This document shows, in pieces, positions 1 through 10,700 of a DNA stretch of 64,000 nucleotides. The notes beneath the pieces are model-generated. The model ran no database searches. It was not told where the DNA came from and worked only from the letters and a program-made list of their open reading frames with translations. Position 1 is the first letter of the stretch. Each line of letters opens with the position of its first letter. The stretch is from Dendrophyllia cribrosa (taxonomy: Eukaryota; Cnidaria; Anthozoa; Scleractinia; Dendrophylliidae), in NCBI GenBank assembly GCA_024195265.1, contig JAJLRJ010000011.1, forward strand, positions 3,865,866-3,929,865, in the 5' to 3' direction. The position numbers and the translations under genes were made by a program.

Positions 1-430
1 TGAAAGCTATTGAGCAGTACTTTCCTGTGGTGCTATTTATCATGCTGTACAAGGTGATTCTAACTTTTGAGTCTGTGAATGAAATCCTAAAGTGTCACCA
101 TTCAAATGAAAGCTATTGAGCAGTACTTTCGTGTGGTACTATTTATTATGCTGTACAAGGTGGTTCTAACTTTTGAGTTTGTGGATGAAATCCTACAGTG
201 TGACCATTCAAATGAAAGCTATTGAGCAGTACTTTCCTGTGGTGCTGTTTATCATGCTGTACAAGGTGATTCTAACGTTTGAGTTTGTGGATGAAATCCT
301 ACAGTGTGACCATTCAAATGAAAGCTACTAAGCAGTACTTTCCTGTGGTGCTGTTTATTATGCTGTACGAGGTGGTTCTAACTTTTGAGTCTGTGCGTGA
401 CCATTCAAATGAAGGCTATTGAGCACCAAT
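1..430 (+). repeat. Tandem array, about 106-bp unit (four copies)
   Basis: The motif GAGCAGTACTTT recurs at about 12, 118, 224 and 330, a 106-bp period, and a degenerate fifth start is at 421. Each unit carries GAAATCCTA, GTGTGACCATTCAAATGAAA and a CTGTACAAGGTG segment. The array runs off the left edge. It is related to the 88-bp-unit arrays at 14.87, 20.1, 39.0 and 58.2 kb through the shared GACCATTCAAATGAAA core. Confidence 0.92.
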
Positions 431-1015
431 TTCTAACAGAAGTGTGAGATGTCAGTACTGTTTTTCTTTGAATAAGTGCTACTCTCTATAAATACGCGCT
501 CATCTTGGCCAAAATAGGAAGTAAGCATGCCCCTCGCCCACTGTTTACCCAAAATGTTAAATAAGCGTCCAGGCGCTTATTCGAAGAAATATGGGGAAAA
601 GTACTTTATAAACAACCTACCTGCCCCTTCACTTCTGTTACCAAAAGCATTTTCCATCCTGAATAAGCAAAAGCAGACAATCGTTAAAATAACGATGAAA
701 CAATTTTATAAAAGAGCAAAGCATTTGTGAATCAAAATCTTTCAGTTTATCTCTAATATTGTGTACTTCGCTTGAAGACTTTTCACTCTCGCTAACATCT
801 CCACGTGTCCTGTTGAATACTGTTCTATCACATCTTTAACATCGTAAGGCCGTCTTGCTTCCTAAAAGGACAAGCACAAAAAAAGAGGATGTAAGCACCT
901 TTCAGTATATCATTTGTGCTCCATAATTGCCATGAAAAAAGTGCAAGGTGCCTTAACTAATTTAAAGAACAACACTGAAACAAGCGTCTTCTTTTTTAAC
1001 AAAATCTGGTTTAGA
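431..1015. other. Gene-free A/T-rich stretch
   Basis: I see no coding exon, RNA gene or clear repeat here. The 67-residue open frame at 527 has no recognisable family and no splice context. Confidence 0.5.
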
Positions 1016-1105
1016 TGCATTTTCCCGCACTTGGCGCCCGTTACATGTTTTCCCGCGCTTGGCACCGGTCACAACTTTTCCCGCGCTTGGCACCAGTGAC
1101 ATATT
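1016..1105. repeat. Short array of 28-bp TTTTCCCGCGCTTGGCACC units
   Basis: Three successive units of the form TTTTCCCGC-(G/A)CTTGGC-(A/G)CC-(A/C)GT-(G/T)ACA are seen. The same unit recurs at 1815-2010 and, inverted, inside the CCAAT-rich repeats at 41.8, 60.5 and 61.3 kb. Confidence 0.8.
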
Positions 1106-1512
1106 TTTCTTCACGGTTTCTCGTATTTGTCACATATCATATGACCCGTACGGCCCCGCGAACCTTTTCTTTGAAAAACCATTGATAAAAGTCCCGTACG
1201 AGGGCCGTACGCATTTGCGCGAGCGGGGCCGGAAAAAGCCGTACGGCCCTACTACAAAAGCGGATGGCCTCACGAGTTAAAATTTCAAGCACTTTTGTCT
1301 CCGTATTGGTCACATGATAAAATACTTATTATTATCAATATACGCGGCCAAATAAGAAACTGCCTTCGAGAAAACACGCGTGAGTGGCGGGCGATATTGA
1401 ATTTGACGGGCTGCAAACGCATTTACGGCCCTATTTCATTTACAGCCCTGTTTCATTTTTTTCTTATTAAATGAATTTGTACGATTTGGCCTTGTGTATT
1501 GATAATAATGAT

Positions 1513-1647
1513 AATCACATGACTTTTGTCGGGCATATAGTTTATTTGTGACCCTCGTAGCATCATTTGCACCCTCGCTCCGCTCGGGCGCAAATGATGC
1601 TACTCGGGCCACAAATAAACCATATGCCCTCCAAAAGTCATGTGATT
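1513..1647. repeat. Foldback element 1 (hairpin with CTCGCTCCGCTC loop)
   Basis: The left arm starts AATCACATGACTTTTG and the right arm ends CAAAAGTCATGTGATT. The arms are about 55 bp and nearly perfect. The G/C-rich loop contains CTCGCTCCGCTCG. No reading frame is present; it looks like a MITE-like foldback. Confidence 0.85.
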
Positions 1648-1651
1648 GTCC

Positions 1652-1788
1652 TATTGACTAAGTTAGGTCGGGCCGGATGGGAAAATATTTGGCTCTCGGT
1701 CATGGCACACGGACCTCGCTGCGCTTAGACCATAGGCCATGACCTCGAGCCAAATATTTTCCCATCCGGCCCTCCCACTTAGTCAATA
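1652..1788. repeat. Foldback element 2, abutting the first
   Basis: The left arm TATTGACTAAG...GGCCGGATGGGAAAATATTTGG pairs with a right arm CCAAATATTTTCCCATCC...CTTAGTCAATA. The loop has CCTCGCTGCGCTTAGACC, the same style as the neighbouring hairpin 5 bp away. Confidence 0.85.
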
Positions 1789-1814
1789 AGTACATATTAT
1801 GAAACGTTTTCCTG

Positions 1815-2015
1815 CGGTTGGCCGTTGGCACCGGTAACATGTTTTCCCGCGCTTGGCACTGGTTTCACGGTTTCTCGTGCTTGGCACCAGTAACATGTTT
1901 TCCCGCTCTTTGCAGCCGATCACATGATTTCCCGCGCTTTGCAGCTAATTACACATTTTCCCGCGCATGGAGCCAGTTACATGTTTTCCCGTGCTTCGCA
2001 GCCTTGGTAGCCATG
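1815..2015. repeat. Array of 28-bp TTTTCCCGCGC-type units (about six copies)
   Basis: Six diverged copies of a TTTTCCCGCGCTTGGCACCAGTTACATG-like unit lie head to tail. Each carries TTTCCCGC, which matches the E2F consensus by inspection. Confidence 0.85.
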
Positions 2016-2202
2016 CTTTTTTTTATTGACACGTGACAATGTTTCCGTATTTTCCCGAGCTTGTCATTGGATACAAGTTTTTGCTTCGAGTTCCGATTGG
2101 TCCATAGAACGTTTTTTTTTTTATTTGAGTGTCGAAAGTGATTGACTTACAAATCTCATGCCACTTTTTCAACCAATCAGAAGTAAATCCAAAACCAATA
2201 TT

Positions 2203-2597
2203 GTATACCCGCCAACTTTTTCCGAGTGACAGGCGTGAGAATTTCTTCGTGGGAGTGCCAGGATTTCCGAAGGCGACCCGACCAAATCCGAAAAGAACTC
2301 GATCTATTCCGAAGATGTCCGAAGTTGTCCGAAAATGTTCCGAAGAATTCGGAAGTTTCCATGGACCTCAGACCTTTGTAATAATATTATTGTAATGTTC
2401 AAAATGATAAAAAACTACAAAAAAGTGCCATATTTTCATGAACGTAACTATATTTTTAATTGGATCATGCGATCAGTTAAGGCTGATAGCTCAAATCTGT
2501 AAGTCAGGCGTTAGAAATTGCTCCACAGGCGTTAGTAGGCGTGAGATCGGAGTTTTGGAACTCGCAGGCGTGAGACTTGGCAGGTCTAATATTGTGA
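2203..2597 (+). mobile_element. MITE-like repeat, copy 1 (ends CCGCCAA / TTGGCAGG)
   Basis: Starts CGCCAACTTTTTCCGAGTGA, followed by CAGGCGTGAGAATT; ends GCGTGAGACTTGGCAGGT. A second copy in the same orientation is at 49.42-49.77 kb, sharing the stretches around ATGAACGTAACTATATTTTT and GGATCATGCGATCAGTTAAG. No intact protein is encoded. Confidence 0.75.
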
Positions 2598-4130
2598 GTT
2601 GCTCTTACAAGTTTTCCCGCGCCTGAGCCGGCTGCATGAATTTGCTTCAAGTTCTGTATGATTTTTATTTAACGACACTCACTGAACTGAAAATCGTTCT
2701 AACTTGCTTACATTTTTTATGATTGGTTAGATGTGATTACTTTGGTTTGGGGTTTACAACAGCCATAACTCACCTTAAACTTTCTAATTGCTACTCTGAG
2801 TTTTAAAATTCGAATAAGACGAATTGCCAGCTTTTGAGCATTACTCAATCTGTAAAAAAAAGTAGTTCATATATTACTTACAAGAACCTGCGATACTAAC
2901 ACATCAAGACAATATCTAGACCACCTCAGGGGGGGAAGGGGGGAAGGGGGGGGGGGGGGGGGGGGGGGGGGGAGGGGGAATGACTTAAACGTCCAATTGA
3001 CGTTAAGCGGGGACCAAGTGAATATGTCGACGGCCCCTTACAGAATGAAATATTGGAATTTTTCTTGAATTTTGTTCTTTGGCACTCTTGGCAGTTAAAG
3101 AGTTAAAACCTCTTTTAAAAATATCAGTACTACAAATACAGCAAATTGTGGGTGAAAGCAGATGAAACTGTAAGCTAGCTGTGTTAAAAAATTAAGCAGT
3201 CACAACTTACTCAATACAAGGTACCTCTCCTTCATGTTGTAAAGAAAACAGTAGATTTTCATCTACAAAAAAAACAACAACAGAGATTTGCTTTCACTCT
3301 TTAAAATTGAATGAGCTCGAGTCTAATTTATTGTTTAAATATGTTTGTGTTAACACTTTTCCATTAATTTTTAATACAAATAAATTTATTAACAAACAGT
3401 ACCAAATGAGGGCAATATAGCTCTCATTTAAACTGGTTCAACTTGTTTATCTTGTTTAACTGGTGACATTTTAGGATTTAGTTGGCAAGCTTATAATAAT
3501 GAAGGGCTCCTGGTAAGAACGTCCTAAGTTCTTTTTTGGAAAATTTTCACTGAAATCTTGCATTTTTGGCCTCAAAAGGGACTCACTTGCCAAAATTATG
3601 ACTGGATCATGTAGATATGACTGAAAGGATTTCCACCAGGTCAACAAATCTTCTATCTTCGAACAGAATAAAATTTTATCTTGAAAAGATACATAGGGCA
3701 TCCTCAGGCCCAAAACATTTTGTTAAAGATGTGGATTTTCTTCCTCATTTTGGATCTGTTTTAAGTACCTTAACAATAATAAATCATTAATTTGACAAAA
3801 CTGTGCTTTAAAGGCCTAGAACATACAATTTTAGTGAAAGTTGCCAAAAAAAAAACATACTAAGGGTGCTCTTGCCAGAAGCCCTTCTAAATTATTTAGA
3901 ACCAAGTTTTAGAAAACAATTTAGAGAAGTCACAGTGGCATAAATTGACATGTCTGTTTGATTTTAGTGTTTAACAAGGCAATAGAAAACAGTACTACAT
4001 GAGTAAGTGCTGCAATTAACTTTTTTTATTGTTGTTTTATTGTGTTGAATGAAATAAAAAAAATTATCCAAAGGAAGTTATGGTATGTTGACATCCATTT
4101 TATCTTTTGAATTACTGAGGCCAGTGTCCT
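2598..4130. other. Gene-free A/T-rich stretch with a G run
   Basis: Contains a nearly pure G run at 2930-2976 and otherwise A/T-rich unique-looking DNA. An 80-residue minus-strand frame at 3471-3713 has no recognisable family. The distal KCNQ exons (helices B-D) would be expected downstream on the minus strand, but I did not find their motifs here. Confidence 0.5.
2930..2976. repeat. Poly-G tract
   Basis: About 40 of 47 bases are G. Such runs also occur at 10.30, 10.69, 20.65, 21.10, 21.51, 23.40, 29.64, 30.07, 37.26 and 54.35 kb. Lengths in the assembly are unreliable. Confidence 0.9.
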
Positions 4131-4134
4131 ACCC

Positions 4135-4560
4135 TGGTGAAAATCCTCGCAGGATCTTCAGGGATCTTTGAAGATCTTCAAAGACCTGTCAAAGATCCTT
4201 AAAGATAAAGATCTTTAAAGATCCTCAAAGATTCTTCATCTGCAATTTATTGTAGAATTTTTTCACAAAGACCCACAATGAATTGATGAAGATCTTGAAA
4301 GGATCCTAGCAAAATATCCTTGTGAGGATCTTTGCAAGGATCCTTTAAGATCCTCAAGAATTTATAAGGATCTTTCAAGGATCTTGCAAAGATCTTTGAA
4401 GATCTTTAAAGATCCTTGAAGATCTTGACAAGAATTTAAAGGATCCTTGAAGATCTGAGGCAAGATTATTGAGGATCTTGCAGGAATTTAAAAGATCCTC
4501 AAATATCTTTATTAAGATCCTCAGTAAGATCCTCGCAGATCCTCAAAGATTCTCACCAGG
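4135..4560. repeat. Degenerate AAGATCCT / GATCTT low-complexity array
   Basis: Dozens of GATC tetranucleotides sit in variants of AAAGATCCTCAAAGATCTT with no fixed period. It is close to self-complementary throughout, so either strand can fold on itself. Confidence 0.85.
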
Positions 4561-4607
4561 AAAACAAGGCAGTGATGTAATACATGTCACAACTGTTGTC
4601 AACTTAC

Positions 4608-4742
4608 CACCACCCCATATTGAGCCCGGTGTCGATCCTTTAATTGGGTGTACAATTGAACAGTGAATATTATGGGATGACAACATCGTCATAAGTGCAT
4701 CATGGCTATTAAAAGAACCATGTTTAGATCGGCTGCCATCTG
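4608..4742 (-). CDS. KCNQ: Tentative KCNQ exon 10 (linker after helix A)
   Basis: A TTTTCAG acceptor and a GTAAGT donor enclose 44 stop-free codons plus one base. The exon begins in exactly the phase left by exon 9 (G|CA). The sequence is Ser/His-rich ([12 protein letters not shown]) and not conserved, as expected for the variable A-B linker. Phase and splice sites are the only support. Confidence 0.42.
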
Positions 4743-7700
4743 CTGAAAATATAAATTATTTTACTTCTTACAATGATTGAGCTGAAGTTTAGATAGTTTT
4801 ATGTTACACCGAAAAAGCAAATTGAGGCATAAGTATTTATGTTTATATACCGGTACATGAAAATGTTGGTTAGAAATGCTAACATAATACATTTTATAAT
4901 TTAATATAAACAGTTTTTTGCATTGTACAGTAAGTTATAATATTATTAATGAAAATTAATTATAAACAAACAAACAATTGAGGATTTAATTTGTTTGTTT
5001 ACTTATTAATGTTCCTTTACTTGTTTATTAATATATTTCAAGTTACTTTTAACCAGTTGTTTTAAATTATTAGAGGTAACCCAACGATGTTTGATTTTGT
5101 AAGACAGTTGTGAACACAAGATATCGAACAATAAAATGAATGTTTGACGAGTAAGCTCAGGATAGCCAACAATGATTTGAACACAGGACACCAACAAAAA
5201 TGATTGATTTTGTAGAACAGTACTGAACACAAGACACCAAACACTAAATGGAGACCAGTGGGAATAACCAGACAATGAATTATTTCACTCACAAATGTCC
5301 CCTCTGTGTCGTTGAAATTTCCCTAGTGAGAACCAGTGTGAAATAAGCACAAGCTACTATTGATCCCACAGGTCCTTTGGAATGGCTTGACAATCAGCCT
5401 GCTTTATGCACCTTTGATTTTACTCCACGGTTTAAAAAAAGTGCTATGTGGTTAAATTTGTGTTGACCGCAAGTCGATTACAAGATCAGTAACATTGAAC
5501 TTGCAAAGAATGATTGCAACTTGCAGTCGCCTATGTATGCCTTTAAATTATATATTACTTGAACTTAACTTTCTTGTAATTTGAACAGGAAGAAATGTTT
5601 TCCTAGGAAAGGTATTATCTGGGCACAATTGAGGCGACTGAATTGAAATTTATTTATGGCAGTTCAACAATATGTGACATAACCGATCATAGGGTTGATT
5701 TGCTGTCAACAAAATTTTGATCACGTGATGAACTTTGTTCAAACCGCAGAATAAAAAAAACAATGATACGTTAAGTGGGTTGATTTAATTCAAGACATTT
5801 CAAAAGATGTGCGGGATCAATAGTATAAAAGCAAAGAACCCAACAACACTGTGTGCGTGTGTATGACAACACTGCACTTAAGCATGTCACTCGTGTTTAT
5901 CATGCAAGTGGGAACCAGGCTTAAGGATACATGACTTAAACCACCAACTAACTGACATGCATCTAATATGATGCTCTGCAATAATCTATTTAGTTTTATC
6001 ATCACCCTGTGCAAGTGCAGGTGCATAATATCTATAGATAAGTGTGCCACACATCAGTGCGCAAGTGCTTTTCACCACAAGTGCAATTAGACTAAAGAAA
6101 AGTAAACAAAACAGAAGATAAAGTGATAACAAAATTATTATTCTTCGACATGCACAGTATTGATGTACAGTTTTGTAGTCTGTAGCCTGCATAGCAGTCG
6201 TTTCCATTTTGTGAACACAGGAGGCACATGGGGCGATGCCCTAGCTGTCCAAACGATGTCTGTGATTGGCGAATAATACAAATTATTGATATATCACTTG
6301 AACAATGCCCCTATCCCTAATCCCTATCCCAGCACGAAAAATCTATTGTTTTCTTAGTGAATCACAGATATCATTTGGACAAGTGCTGGACTACCCAACA
6401 CATGAAGGCATGGGGTGCAAAAAGGAGCAAGAAACAATGGAAAGGGGGGAGACGAGAGAAAGGACCTTCCTCTTCCCCCCTCCTCCCCCCCCCCCCCCCC
6501 ACCCTTTCCATTTTTTGCTCCTTTTCGCACTCCATGCCTTCGTGTGCCTCCCACGCTCTCAGAAAGAAAACAACTGCTACGCAAGCTATGTAGTCTGTTA
6601 TATTGTTAGGTGCCTCATAAATCAGTGTTAATGGTGATTTCTCGTGACATGATCTGAAGAAGTTTGACATCAAAACATGACGTCATTCAGCATCAAATAA
6701 AACATCAACGGCCACCAAACGTTCAAAGTGTGACACTTACAGATTTTCCTGTTTAAAATTAAGAATAATACTCCAATCTTGATAATTACAGTAATGTTGA
6801 AACTTTCGTAAATGACCACCCAAACTACAAAGCCAAATGAGTACTTATGGGAGGTGGTCGCTTACGAGAGGTCAGCTAGACCACTACAGCGGGTCTTAAC
6901 TTTGAATCATAATTTTAATATACAAAGCAACTATCGGTGCAAAATAATGCATCATACATGTGAGTCTGATGCAAGGGACAAAGTTTTGTTTTATTGGATT
7001 TGTTTTATTGAATTAAATTTCAATCTGTAGTGACATCAAAATATTGGTGAGTGGTCACTTAGCAAAGATAAAAAAAAGCAATACAATTGAGAGGTGATCA
7101 CTTATGAGAGGTTTTGACTAGTGATTTGACTGGAAGAAATTTGGCATAACTTTTTTTAAAAATGGCCGCCTACGAGGTGATCACTTACGAGAGGTGATGG
7201 TTACACATGGAGGTTCTATATGTAGCAACATTTTAGATAAGTATAATATTCCTCATTTGCCAAACAAGCCGTCAAATTTTAAAAGTTGGCAGCCTGCGAT
7301 ATTACACTTGACACCCTATTCAACCATGTTTCCATGTCAAGCGTGCATGGTTAGATGTAACTGACAGAAATCTCACCAAAGAAATCACTGTCTAAAACAG
7401 TGCAAGTGCTTGATTTTCTATTAGGAGGAGTGCCTGACAGAGGTGATTCTGAACTAGTGATGCGCGCGTCATATGAACCCCGCCTCAGCCCCTTTTGTGG
7501 CTTGGTCCAAATGGAACGTTTCCGTTTATTAAGTTCTGGACTGTTGTCTCCAAGTGCCGTACCTGTGGTGCCAGTTTTTTCCAATACACTTTTGAGCAGG
7601 TGCTGTTGACGATTGTAGTAAATTGACGGCAGCCATGTTGCCACGGATTTAGAGTCGTGGTCAGCACAGAACAAGCGCCAGTAGGACTTCAAGTAAAAGA

Positions 7701-10700
7701 GAAAAATACAAGAGAACTGGCATTAATGATATTAATTTTTTTGTACACATTGTTACCATATTGAAATATAACCAAACTCTTAAGAGTTGCAAACTAGGAT
7801 TCATGTTCATAATTCATAAGATGGCTTTTGTGAAGAGATTGAGTGTCGAATGTAATTTCATGATTGCTTTGGTTTTGCAGTGCTACACTTTCAACCAAGC
7901 AGAGGTAAAATCAAAACCAATAATAATTGGTTTTGTGACTTGCTTGCACGTGTTTTCCCACACTTGGCGCTGACTACCTGTGTCTCCCAACAGTTGTGTG
8001 TGTTTTTTTGGCCACTTCTCCCATCTCAATTGTTATTACCGACAAAAGATTTCTGTCCAGTGTGGCAGTGTCTACAAATTTATTGCTTGGAAAAAGAACC
8101 CATAACTAACATGTATAGTACTTAGTGGTACAAACATTAAATAAATGTAGAGAATTTTGTTACCTGAAGTAGAATTGCAGCAGGCCTTCTTCTCCTGTGA
8201 AAATGCTTCTGACGTTGTTGTTGTGTGACTTTCAATGCAAACCCTGAACCCAAAATACCCTGAAATATAGAATATAATATTACATTAAAAAAAAGTGATA
8301 GACTTTGAAAGGAGCTTGTGTATGCAGCATAATGAAGTGGGTGGGTTAACAGACTAATGAGTTCAAATGGCCCATGGATGGTAGTGGACAAAACACTGAC
8401 CCCCATTCCATGGACTACCCCAATGGCCTACCCAAACCCTAACCCTAGGACTACCCTAACCCTAACCCTACCCCTAAAAATACTATTTCGAATGAGTACT
8501 AGTACTAGGGTTAGGGTAGGGTTAGGGTAGTCCATTTGGGTAGTCCATCGGGGTAGTCTATGGACTGGAAGTCACTGTTTTCTCCACCACCCTCATGGAT
8601 GGTGTCTTGGCAAGAAGACTCGCCTCCCACCAATGTGGGCCAAGTTCGATTCCCAGACTCAGAGTCAAATTTGGGTTGAGTTTGTTGTTGGTTCTCATCT
8701 TTACTCCAAGGGTTTTTCCCTCTGGGAACTCCAGGTTTTGCTCCCTCCTCAAAAACCATTTCTAAATTCAAATTTGATCTGTCCCCATGGGTAAGGCAGT
8801 TATCCATTACATATCATGGGCTCATTGTTCACTGACCCTCCCCTCTCCTAGACATTTTGCTCCACTGACCCCCCACCCCCAGGTGCAACTTCCCACCCTC
8901 CATTCCCTTTAATGTCATTCCCATAAGGCAGGTGATCAGGGTTCTCAATAAGTGCCGGCAACCGGCTAAAAAACTGGCTACATGTACTTCGAATTTTGAG
9001 CCGCCTACTTTTATGTGAAAAGGCTTAATATCAGTTAAACAAACATTAATGAACAGTGAAAGTTGTAAGAAAAACTAATGAACAGACAGGTTTCTCGTAA
9101 ATTTGTTTTCACATTGAAGGTAATCCCTCAGTTGAGGGCTTTAAGAAAAATGTCTTGTCAAAAATGCATGAAATGGCAATTCTGGGCCTCTAGATTTTCA
9201 AATTTTCCTGGGGGTATGCCTCCAGACCACCCTAGAAATTGGCGTGCCTTCAGCACTCAACTGTTGCCAAGCCGCGTACTATTATATCTCAAACGTCTAC
9301 TCTAAAACTTAGTGAGAACCCTGGGTGATCATAACAAATTGCAGGCTCAAATGTTTACAGCCGATTGAGCAATGGAGTGAAATTTCTACCTAAATGCTAT
9401 GATGCATTCAGCGCTTTGTGTAGTCATGGAAAATGAAGAAAAAAGGAAATGTAATCAGCAGCAAACGAACAAAAAAAGACCTACCGCAGGGAGAGCAAAG
9501 AATGAGATGCCACAAAGAAAAAATATGGAGGCACACATCTTCCCGTACCATGTCTCGGGCGTGGCATCCCCATATCCCACTGTAGTCAGTGTAACCTGCA
9601 ATGTACCATGGAAATTAACAAGTTATATGCCAAATTTTACAAGCTAAAGTTCTGTAAATTTTCATTAGTCATAGTGCCATGAAATCATTAGGATATACTA
9701 TTAGGAAACTCAGGGCCAATACTTACAACTCCCCACCAAAAAGAACTAGGCCAGCTTTGGAAGTCTGTATTGACATCTTTTTCAGCCATATAAAGTACAA
9801 ATGATGCAAATATTAAACTGATAAAACCAAGGTAGAATGTTGTAAGAAGTTCCTGAAAACAAAAATGGAATTAAATTAGTCATGTTTGGTGGAAAAACTT
9901 TGCCTCTTGAAAACCTATGCCACACACACTCTTTGGGTTATGTTCTATTGCTATGTTACACTTTGGCAAAGGTGTACTTATAAATGAACAATATTTTACT
10001 ATTTCCTTTTGCCATATTGACTGTTACAAGTGTGAATACCATATATTTAGCTGTGAGTTAGACATTTGTACATGTAGTGAGAGACTGGCACAGAATCTTT
10101 CTCATGCCAAAAAGGGACACTTGTAATCTTGCACATTAAAATGAATGCATAATCCTGCAAGTCCATTGCTGAGAATTTAGCTTTAGTGCACAAAGTATCC
10201 CCTTGGAAAAACATTGCTATTGTCATTGATCAGCTGATCAGTTCTTGAGCGCATTTTAGGAGGAGGAGGGGGAGGGGGATTGGTCTTATTAGAGAGAGAG
10301 GGGGGGGGGGGGGGTAAGGCTGTGCCCTAAGATTTACCACAGGGAGCCCAAAGGAAGTCCAACTATAACAGGGTGCTTAGTTGTGGCCCCAGGCATAGTC
10401 CTGAGGAGCTTAATAGAGAAGGGGGACCTATTATACTTTAGCAAAATGTGATGTCATCCGAACTACACACGGATAAACATCCATAAACCATACAGTCGTT
10501 CATTGATCAATGAAGTGTTAACATTCATGATTACCGTAATTAAGATTATTTTTTGGCTCCAGTGCAGCTAATGTATCCTCCAAAGCTCACGAGTACTGTA
10601 TATGTGAATTTGTGTTCGGATTGGCATGGTAAAAATGCACGGGGCTGTAATACAGTCTGTCATTTATCATTTTGGTTGTGAATGAAAAATGAAGGGGGGG

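Noticed and set aside
1..430. Regular repeats that could be mistaken for a CRISPR array
   Set aside because: The whole 106-bp unit is repeated, with no unique spacers, and the context is animal DNA.
6354..6673. Overlapping 70-110-codon frames on both strands
   Set aside because: They arise from the foldback and purine/pyrimidine runs and encode Pro- or Gly-rich low complexity.
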